Below are positions 7,130 through 12,269 of a DNA stretch of 12,269 bases, piece by piece. A program made the translations under genes and the position numbers. The notes under the pieces were generated by a model. That model did not search any database and had not been told where the DNA came from. It saw only the letters and a program-made list of their open reading frames with translations. Source of the DNA: Avimuribaculum sp964395975 (GTDB lineage Bacteria > Bacteroidota > Bacteroidia > Bacteroidales > Muribaculaceae); NCBI GenBank assembly GCA_964395975.1, contig CAYNBZ010000058.1, positions 1 to 12,269 on the forward strand, in the 5' to 3' direction. Every line of letters begins with the position of its first letter. The first letter of the stretch is position 1.

Positions 7130-9976
7130 ATGCCCGTAAAGATAAGTAAAGTAGCAAAAGACTTGAACGTAGGGACACAAACCATCATTGAGTTCCTAAG
7201 CAAGAAAAATATTACAGTAGAATCTAATCCAAACGCTCGCATATCGGACGAGCATTACAAGATGTTGCTTGATGCGTTCCGCACCGACAAAGATCAACGC
7301 ATAAAGTCGGACAACTTTAGCAACGAACGTCGCCAAGAACGGTCGAAACCGGCTCAGCAACCCAAGCAACAACGTAAAGGAGAGGAATTCATATCTACTG
7401 CCACACAAATACCAACGCCTAAAATCGTTGGTAAAATAGACTTGTCGCAAGCGGGGAAACCGAAACAAGAAGCAAAACCCAAAGAAGAACAAGTTGCTGC
7501 CCCAAAAATTCAGGCCGCCAATACAACAGAGCAAAAGCGGGAAGAAGTAAAAACACGAGAAACACTCCCGCAAAAAGAATCTGCTCAAGAAAAAAAACCT
7601 GCCGAACACGATGAAGCAGCAAAGCCAAACCAAGTAGAACAAAACACCGTAATGGACAACGGCAAAAAAGAAAGCGAAAATGCTGACAAGAAAGGTGAAG
7701 ATGAAATTTTCACCCCCAGTGCACCAATGGTGAAAAACCAGCTGAAAGTAGTAGGAAAAATCGACCTTTCAACAATCAACTCACAAACGCGTCCCAAGAA
7801 AAAAACAAAAGAAGAGAAACGCAAGGAACGCCAAGAAAAGTCGAAACAGGAAATGTCTGTCCATACCACAACTAACGGCGAAAGCGTATCGGGCGACAGG
7901 AAAAAGCGCAAACGAATAGGCAAAGAAAAGGTAGATATTGAAAAAAGCGTAAATCAAATTGCATCCCAGCCAAAACAGGGCAAAGGCGGTGGCGGTGCAC
8001 AAAGTGATGAAACAGGTGGCAAGAATCGCAAGAATCGCAAAAACAAACGGCCGTTCAGAACCGAAGTGAGCGAAGAAGACGTACAGAAACAAGTAAAGGA
8101 AACGCTCGCACGGCTCACGGCAAAGACTACAAAAAAATCGGCCAAGTGGCGCAAAGAAAAACGTGAAGCAGTAGAAGAACGTGAACGAGAGGCTGCCGAA
8201 CTCGAAGCACAAGAAGAGAAAACCTTGAAGCTCACAGAGTTTGTTACGGCAAACGACCTTGCTATGATGATGAATGTCCCCATTAACAAGGTTATCGGCA
8301 CGTGTATGAGCCTTGGCGTGATGGTATCGATTAATCAACGCCTTGATGCTGAAACCATCAATATCGTAGCTGATGAATTTGGATTCAAGACTGAATATGT
8401 AAGTGCCGAAGTATCTGAAGCAATAAATCAAAACAACGAAGAAGAGGACAGACCAGAAGATCTTGTTTCCCGTCCTCCTGTTGTCACCGTAATGGGACAC
8501 GTTGACCACGGTAAAACTTCGCTCCTCGACTATATACGCAATGCAAACGTAATTGCAGGTGAAGCCGGCGGGATAACGCAACATATAGGTGCATACAACG
8601 TAACGCTGAAAAACGGACAACACATCACATTCCTCGACACTCCGGGGCACGAAGCTTTTACAGCCATGCGTGCCCGTGGTGCAAAAATCACCGACATAGT
8701 TATCATCATCGTTGCTGCCGATGACAATGTGATGCCGCAGACCATCGAAGCCATCAACCATGCTTCGGCAGCGGGAGTGCCCATCATATTTGCAATAAAC
8801 AAGATAGACAAGCCATCGGCCAATCCCGACAAAATAAAAGAAGAACTGGCCAACATGAACTATCTCGTGGAAGAATGGGGTGGTAAATACCAGTCACAAG
8901 ATATATCGGCGAAAAAAGGCATTGGTGTAACTGAACTACTCGACAAAGTGTTGCTCGAAGCTGAAATGCTTGAACTGAAGGCCAACCCGAAACGCCGTGC
9001 AGTGGGTTCGGTTATTGAATCGTCACTCGACAAAGGTCGTGGCTATGTAGCTACCGTGCTTGTTCAGAACGGTACATTGAAAGTAGGTGATATCCTGCTT
9101 GCCGGCACTCATTACGGAAAGGTAAAGGCTATGTTTAACGAGCGAAACCAACGTATCACTGAAGCCGGACCATCAGAACCTGCCTTGATTTTGGGACTGA
9201 ACGGAGCTCCAACGGCAGGTGACAAATTCAATGTGATGGACACCGAACAGGAAGCTCGCGAAATAACCAGTAAACGTGAACAGTTACAACGCGAACTTGG
9301 CTTGCGCACACAGAAACGTGTAACTCTCGAAGATATTGGCCGCCGCAAGGCTCTTGGTAGCTTTAACGAGCTTAATATCATAGTTAAAGGCGATGTGGAC
9401 GGTTCAATCGAAGCACTGAGCGACTCTCTTATTAAGCTTTCTACTCCTGAGGTGCAAGTGAACGTTATTCACAAGGCAGTCGGTGCAATTTCAGAAAGCG
9501 ATGTGACACTCGCTGCCGCTTCGGATGCTTATATCATCGGTTTTCAAGTGCGCCCATCGCTTGCCGCACGTCGCCTTGCCGAACGTGACGGTGTTGACAT
9601 ACGCTTGTACTCGGTTATTTACAAAGCCATTGAAGAAGTAAAATCAGCTATGGAAGGCATGCTCTCCCCCGAAATCAAAGAAGAAATCATCGGGTCGGCC
9701 GAAGTTATGCAAACCTATCATATTTCGAAAGTGGGTACAATTGCCGGTGTTATTGTTCGTGAGGGCAAAGTTAAACGTAATTGTAAAGTACGTATAATCA
9801 GAGATGGCATAGTGATTTACACTGGCGAACTTGGCTCGCTCAAGCGCTTTAAGGATGATGTGAAAGAAGTAACATCAGGCTTTGATTGCGGATTAAGTGT
9901 GACAGGTTACAACGACATAAAAGAAGGAGATTTCATCGAATCGTTTGAAGAAGTGGAAGTTAAGAAAGCTCTTTAA
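7130..9976 (+). CDS. infB: Translation initiation factor IF-2
   Basis: GTPase that delivers initiator fMet-tRNA to the 30S subunit and drives 50S joining. The 948-aa protein begins with an IF2N helical domain (~1-55: KISKVAKDLNVGTQTIIEFL). A long Lys/Glu/Gln-rich linker (~56-370) contains the motif K-[IV]-V-G-K-I-D-L-S twice (98-106, 206-214). A second IF2N-like domain follows (~373-430). The G domain has G1 GHVDHGKT (456-463), G2 GGITQHIG, G3 DTPGHEAF (from 503), G4 NKID (557-560) and G5 SAKKG (593-597). The beta-barrel and the C1/C2 domains that bind fMet-tRNA run to the end. All GTPase motifs are intact. The ATG at 7130 gives the canonical MPVKISKVAK start. It closes the rimP-nusA-infB core; a strong inverted repeat follows 7 nt after its stop. 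Confidence 0.98.
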   Translation: MPVKISKVAKDLNVGTQTIIEFLSKKNITVESNPNARISDEHYKMLLDAFRTDKDQRIKSDNFSNERRQERSKPAQQPKQQRKGEEFISTATQIPTPKIVGKIDLSQAGKPKQEAKPKEEQVAAPKIQAANTTEQKREEVKTRETLPQKESAQEKKPAEHDEAAKPNQVEQNTVMDNGKKESENADKKGEDEIFTPSAPMVKNQLKVVGKIDLSTINSQTRPKKKTKEEKRKERQEKSKQEMSVHTTTNGESVSGDRKKRKRIGKEKVDIEKSVNQIASQPKQGKGGGGAQSDETGGKNRKNRKNKRPFRTEVSEEDVQKQVKETLARLTAKTTKKSAKWRKEKREAVEEREREAAELEAQEEKTLKLTEFVTANDLAMMMNVPINKVIGTCMSLGVMVSINQRLDAETINIVADEFGFKTEYVSAEVSEAINQNNEEEDRPEDLVSRPPVVTVMGHVDHGKTSLLDYIRNANVIAGEAGGITQHIGAYNVTLKNGQHITFLDTPGHEAFTAMRARGAKITDIVIIIVAADDNVMPQTIEAINHASAAGVPIIFAINKIDKPSANPDKIKEELANMNYLVEEWGGKYQSQDISAKKGIGVTELLDKVLLEAEMLELKANPKRRAVGSVIESSLDKGRGYVATVLVQNGTLKVGDILLAGTHYGKVKAMFNERNQRITEAGPSEPALILGLNGAPTAGDKFNVMDTEQEAREITSKREQLQRELGLRTQKRVTLEDIGRRKALGSFNELNIIVKGDVDGSIEALSDSLIKLSTPEVQVNVIHKAVGAISESDVTLAAASDAYIIGFQVRPSLAARRLAERDGVDIRLYSVIYKAIEEVKSAMEGMLSPEIKEEIIGSAEVMQTYHISKVGTIAGVIVREGKVKRNCKVRIIRDGIVIYTGELGSLKRFKDDVKEVTSGFDCGLSVTGYNDIKEGDFIESFEEVEVKKAL

Positions 9977-9983
9977 AAATTTT

Positions 9984-10040
9984 AAGTGAGTGTCGGGAAA
10001 GCCTATAGAAAACAATCTGTGCAATTCCTGACACTCACTT
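9984..10040 (+). repeat. 16-bp inverted repeat between infB and folK
   Basis: AAGTGAGTGTCGGGAA (9984-9999) pairs with TTCCTGACACTCACTT (10025-10040). All 16 positions pair, 15 Watson-Crick and one G-U, with a 25-nt loop. It starts 7 nt after the infB stop and ends 8 nt before the folK ATG. No real T tract follows (CTCTTC), so classical termination is uncertain. It could be a processing/stability hairpin, a weak terminator or a structure controlling folK translation. It also argues against reading folK from the in-frame GTG at 9986, which lies inside the left arm. Confidence 0.7.
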
Positions 10041-10048
10041 CTCTTCAT

Positions 10049-10516
10049 ATGAACTATTACTTAAATATCGGCTCAAATATCGGCAACAGACATCGCAACA
10101 TTTCACGAGCCGTGAACATGATTAGCCGAACATTCGGCACTGCCGTAAAATGCAGCCGCCCCGTTGAAAGCAAACCATGGGGCTATGAATCATCTAATAC
10201 ATTTGTCAACGAAGGAATAGTGCTACACACCGACAGACAACCTGAGGATGTTCTGTGTACTCTGCAACAGGTTGAACGTAATATTAGTGATATGCCTCAC
10301 CGTAACAACGATGGCTCTTATCATGACCGCGTTATCGACATTGACATAGTGGCCATTGACCAACTCACAATCAATTCCTCAGCACTTAAAGTACCACACC
10401 CGCACTTTGCCGAACGAGACTTTTACATTATACCCATGTGTGAACTTGCTCCCTCATGGACACACCCACACACCCATCTCACACCTCGACAAATGCTTGC
10501 CCGCCTCACACGGTGA
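10049..10516 (+). CDS. folK: 2-amino-4-hydroxy-6-hydroxymethyldihydropteridine pyrophosphokinase (HPPK)
   Basis: Transfers pyrophosphate from ATP to 6-hydroxymethyl-7,8-dihydropterin, the step before dihydropteroate synthase in folate synthesis. The protein is 155 aa from the ATG at 10049 and begins MNYYLNIGSNIGNR, the canonical GSN-[LI]-G start. Other family marks are SKPWGYESSNTFVNEG (substrate side), the Mg-binding pair D97 and D99 in DRVIDIDIV, and VPHPHFAERDFYIIPMCELAP. The usual ExxxGRxR segment before the aspartates is poorly kept (VERNISDMPHRNNDGSYHDR). A GTG at 9986 would add 21 residues, but they are encoded by the inverted repeat and precede the conserved start, so I reject it. folK behind infB is likely a passenger of the operon, unless the hairpin separates them. 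Confidence 0.9.
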   Translation: MNYYLNIGSNIGNRHRNISRAVNMISRTFGTAVKCSRPVESKPWGYESSNTFVNEGIVLHTDRQPEDVLCTLQQVERNISDMPHRNNDGSYHDRVIDIDIVAIDQLTINSSALKVPHPHFAERDFYIIPMCELAPSWTHPHTHLTPRQMLARLTR

Positions 10517-10529
10517 AACGGGGCAAACA

Positions 10530-10547
10530 CATAATCGAAGATTTATG
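10530..10547. terminator. Weak hairpin at the folK/recA convergence
   Basis: CATAATC (10530-10536) pairs with GATTTATG (10540-10547) around GAA, with one bulged base. It lies in the 26-bp gap between the folK and recA stops and overlaps the recA stop codon. No T tract follows on either strand. It is the only structure I see that could end both transcripts. Confidence 0.3.
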
Positions 10548-11634
10548 CCTTTGCAGCTTTCATGGCTGCCAAGATTTTCGTTTCAATTTCTTCCGCTAAC
10601 TCAGGATTATCGGCAACAGTCCGCTTTGCTGCATCACGTCCTTGTCCCAATTTGGTTTCATCATAGGAAAACCATGCACCACTCTTTTTGACTATGCCAT
10701 ACTCAACACCGAGGTCTATTATTTCACCTGTTTTGGAGATACCTTCACCAAAAAGAATTTCAAACTCGGCTTTACGGAATGGTGGTGCAACTTTGTTTTT
10801 CACCACTTTTACACGTGTAGTATTACCGAGCACCTTATCACCATCTTTTACCTGCCCTGTGCGACGAATGTCGATACGCACCGAGGAATAGAACTTCAAC
10901 GCATTTCCTCCAGTCGTTGTTTCCGGGTTGCCGAATGTTATACCTATTTTATCACGCAACTGATTGATGAAAATACACGTAGTGTTAGTTTTTGATATTG
11001 TTGACGTGAGTTTGCGTAAAGCTTGTGACATAAGTCGTGCTTGCAATCCGACTTTGTTCTCTCCCATGTCATCTTCAATTTCTTTCTTTGGCGTAAGAGC
11101 CGCCACCGAATCAATCACTATTATATCGATAGCCGATGACCTGATAAGCTGCTCTGCAATCTCAAGAGCCTGTTCGCCATTATCCGGTTGGGCAATCCAT
11201 AAATTGTTTACGTCCACACCAAGGTTTTCGGCATAAAACCTGTCAAAGGCATGTTCTGCATCGATGATGGCAGCTATGCCACCCAATTTCTGAGCTTCGG
11301 CTATGGCGTGAATGGCAAGTGTGGTTTTTCCCGATGATTCAGGGCCGAAAATTTCTATTATGCGACCACGCGGATAACCTCCAACCCCCAATGCATAATC
11401 CAATCCTATCGATCCCGTGGGAATTACTGCAATATCTTCTATTTTCTCATCTCCAAGTTTCATTATGGCTCCCCTGCCAAAAGACTTGTCGATTTTATCC
11501 ATTGCCACCTGCAATGCTTTCAGCTTCTCCTCCGGCACAGGCATCCGGTCAAATTTCAGGGTTTCTTGCTGTCCTGCGACCTGTGGTGCTCCTTCTGCAC
11601 CGGCAGTCACCTCTTTAGATTTCTTGTCAGCCAT
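10543..11634 (-). CDS. recA: Recombinase RecA
   Basis: ATP-dependent strand-exchange protein that forms filaments on single-stranded DNA for recombinational repair. The 363-aa protein has a ~30-residue polar N-terminal extension before the conserved RMPVPEEKLKALQVAMDKI helix. The ATPase core has Walker A GPESSGKT (97-104), the catalytic glutamate E127 in DAEHAFD, and Walker B IDIIVIDSVAAL. Other marks are the QARLMSQALRKLT interface region (~198-210) and loop L2 GITFGNPETTTGGNALKFY (231-249). No inteins or truncation. The ATG lies only 12 nt after the bcp stop, so recA is most likely the second gene of a bcp-recA transcript. I see no LexA-like palindrome in that gap or upstream of bcp. Confidence 0.98.
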   Translation of the reverse strand: MADKKSKEVTAGAEGAPQVAGQQETLKFDRMPVPEEKLKALQVAMDKIDKSFGRGAIMKLGDEKIEDIAVIPTGSIGLDYALGVGGYPRGRIIEIFGPESSGKTTLAIHAIAEAQKLGGIAAIIDAEHAFDRFYAENLGVDVNNLWIAQPDNGEQALEIAEQLIRSSAIDIIVIDSVAALTPKKEIEDDMGENKVGLQARLMSQALRKLTSTISKTNTTCIFINQLRDKIGITFGNPETTTGGNALKFYSSVRIDIRRTGQVKDGDKVLGNTTRVKVVKNKVAPPFRKAEFEILFGEGISKTGEIIDLGVEYGIVKKSGAWFSYDETKLGQGRDAAKRTVADNPELAEEIETKILAAMKAAKA

Positions 11635-11646
11635 ATGTATGAGTTC

Positions 11647-12099
11647 TTATTTATTTATGTTAAGAATTTGGTTGGCGGCATCTTTTGTATTAACCTTGGT
11701 GATTATATCCGACACACGCCCTTGCTCATCAATGAGAAACGTTGTACGCACCGTACCCATGTACTCACGTCCACACATCTTCTTCTTTTGCCACACACCA
11801 AATGCCTCATTAAGTACAAGATCGGTATCGGCAATCAACGGAAATGGCAACGAATACTTCTCGGAAAACTTCTTGTGCGAAGATGCTGAATCCTTACTGA
11901 CACCCACTATTGCATAGCCGGCAGCCGATAATTCGTTGTAACCGGCAGCCAAACTGCAAGCCTCAGCTGTGCAACCCGAGGTATTGTCTTTAGGATAAAA
12001 ATATATTACAAGCTTTTTGCCTACAAAGTCAGAAGCTCTTATCTCATTCCCTTCGGCATCCAAGCCAAGTACTTCCGGTATCTTATCTCCTATTTCCAT
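11647..12099 (-). CDS. bcp: Thioredoxin-dependent thiol peroxidase (Bcp/PrxQ peroxiredoxin)
   Basis: Reduces hydrogen peroxide and organic hydroperoxides using thioredoxin; cytoplasmic. The 150-aa length is normal for the family. The active-site motif is P36-KDN-T40-SG-C43 with the peroxidatic Cys43 and the resolving Cys48 four residues later (SGCTAEACSL), the typical atypical-2-Cys PrxQ arrangement. The conserved active-site arginine is R118 in MGTVRTTFLID. No signal peptide. The ATG at 12099 gives the usual MEIGDKIPE start. It precedes recA by 12 nt on the same strand. Promoter candidates and a palindrome lie just upstream, where redox control would be expected (inference). Confidence 0.95.
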   Translation of the reverse strand: MEIGDKIPEVLGLDAEGNEIRASDFVGKKLVIYFYPKDNTSGCTAEACSLAAGYNELSAAGYAIVGVSKDSASSHKKFSEKYSLPFPLIADTDLVLNEAFGVWQKKKMCGREYMGTVRTTFLIDEQGRVSDIITKVNTKDAANQILNINK

Positions 12100-12126
12100 A
12101 TTTCTTTATATTTTGATTAAGCTTTG

Positions 12127-12157
12127 TAAAGATAATGCAAAACATCGGCATTGCAAA
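12127..12157 (-). promoter_or_regulatory. Proximal promoter candidate for bcp-recA
   Basis: On the minus strand TTTG (12154-12157), a 19-nt spacer and TATCTTTA (12127-12134, one mismatch to TAnnTTTG) fit the Bacteroidota promoter. Transcription would start around 12120, about 20 nt before the bcp ATG. Confidence 0.45.
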
Positions 12158-12179
12158 ACCAAGCCTTTATTTTTCTCCG

Positions 12180-12187
12180 CAAAATTA
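12180..12187 (-). promoter_or_regulatory. Distal -7 element upstream of bcp
   Basis: On the minus strand TAATTTTG followed by C is a perfect TAnnTTTG match, but the -33 region at 19-21 nt is poor. The palindrome at 12193-12219 lies exactly over its spacer and -33 zone, which is where a regulator would act. The start would be near 12173, giving a ~75-nt leader. Confidence 0.35.
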
Positions 12188-12192
12188 CATCC

Positions 12193-12219
12193 TATATGGG
12201 CAACAATAAAGCCCATATA
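12193..12219. repeat. Perfect 9+9 bp palindrome upstream of bcp
   Basis: TATATGGGC (12193-12201) and GCCCATATA (12211-12219) form a perfect inverted repeat with a 9-nt spacer (AACAATAAA). No T tract follows on the plus strand, and only AATTTTG on the minus strand, so it is more likely a protein-binding operator than a terminator. The cognate regulator is unknown. It could alternatively be the weak terminator of a gene beyond the right edge. Confidence 0.5.
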
Positions 12220-12269
12220 TATTAACAACATAGAAATAAACTATGCAACACCCACCCATCTATAAAAAG

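Noticed and set aside
8021..8048. Short tandem repeat (AAGAATCGC twice) in infB
   Set aside because: It encodes part of a basic low-complexity linker (KNRKNRKNKR) and needs no special explanation.
7781..8761. Long 326-codon ORF on the minus strand opposite infB
   Set aside because: It is antisense to the Lys/Glu-rich linker and G domain of a clearly real IF2. Its translation is Phe/Cys/Arg-rich with no domain, as expected from the complement of A-rich codons.
9986..10048. GTG-initiated N-terminal extension of folK
   Set aside because: The 21 extra codons lie in the inverted repeat, and the conserved HPPK start begins at the ATG at 10049.
10062..10084. 10-bp direct repeat AAATATCGGC at the folK start
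   Set aside because: It encodes the NIG-S-NIG stretch of the normal HPPK N-terminus, so protein sequence explains it.
1..12269. CRISPR array, insertion sequence, integrase, toxin-antitoxin pair, tRNA or rRNA
   Set aside because: I looked across both strands and saw no spaced direct repeats, transposase motifs, cloverleaf-like segments or rRNA-like sequence.

Overview
The window looks like a chromosomal segment of a Bacteroidales bacterium (phylum Bacteroidota), possibly near Muribaculaceae. The evidence is: promoter candidates matching the Bacteroidota TTTG / TAnnTTTG pattern; a secreted-protein tail of the Bacteroidota C-terminal sorting type; an RNase H1 with an N-terminal viroplasmin-like domain; an IF2 with the long Lys/Glu-rich linker; and RimP and HPPK sequences that I recall as Bacteroidales-like. 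Most of the window is core information-processing machinery at moderate GC. The first 590 bases are clearly GC-richer (about 57-58% in the lines I counted).

Layout. (1) 1-590 (+): 3' end of a secreted or surface beta-propeller-like protein, followed by two hairpins, the second a convincing intrinsic terminator. (2) 591-1075: AT-rich spacer with a good promoter candidate (864-895) for the next gene. (3) 1076-2209 (+): RNase H1 with a hybrid-binding domain, then a small tail-anchored membrane protein of unknown function. (4) 2308-4920 (-): mutS, converging on the previous pair with a perfect 10-bp hairpin between them. (5) 4921-5269: divergent regulatory region carrying mutS and rimP promoter candidates. 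It also holds a compact terminator-like leader that lies entirely between the rimP promoter and rimP. (6) 5270-10516 (+): rimP-nusA-infB-folK. A 126-bp gap precedes infB and a 16-bp inverted repeat separates infB from folK. (7) 10543-12099 (-): bcp then recA, read leftwards and converging on folK, with promoter candidates and a 9+9 bp palindrome upstream of bcp.

How the genes relate. rimP-nusA-infB is the classic transcription/translation operon: 30S maturation, elongation/termination control, and initiation. folK adds a folate step behind it. mutS, rnhA and recA are genome-maintenance genes, and bcp is a thiol peroxidase apparently co-transcribed with recA. I see no mobile element, CRISPR array, tRNA, rRNA or defence cassette. 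The most interesting signals are non-coding: the rimP leader hairpins with a T8 tract, the infB/folK inverted repeat and the bcp-upstream palindrome. I found no convincing novel multigene system.
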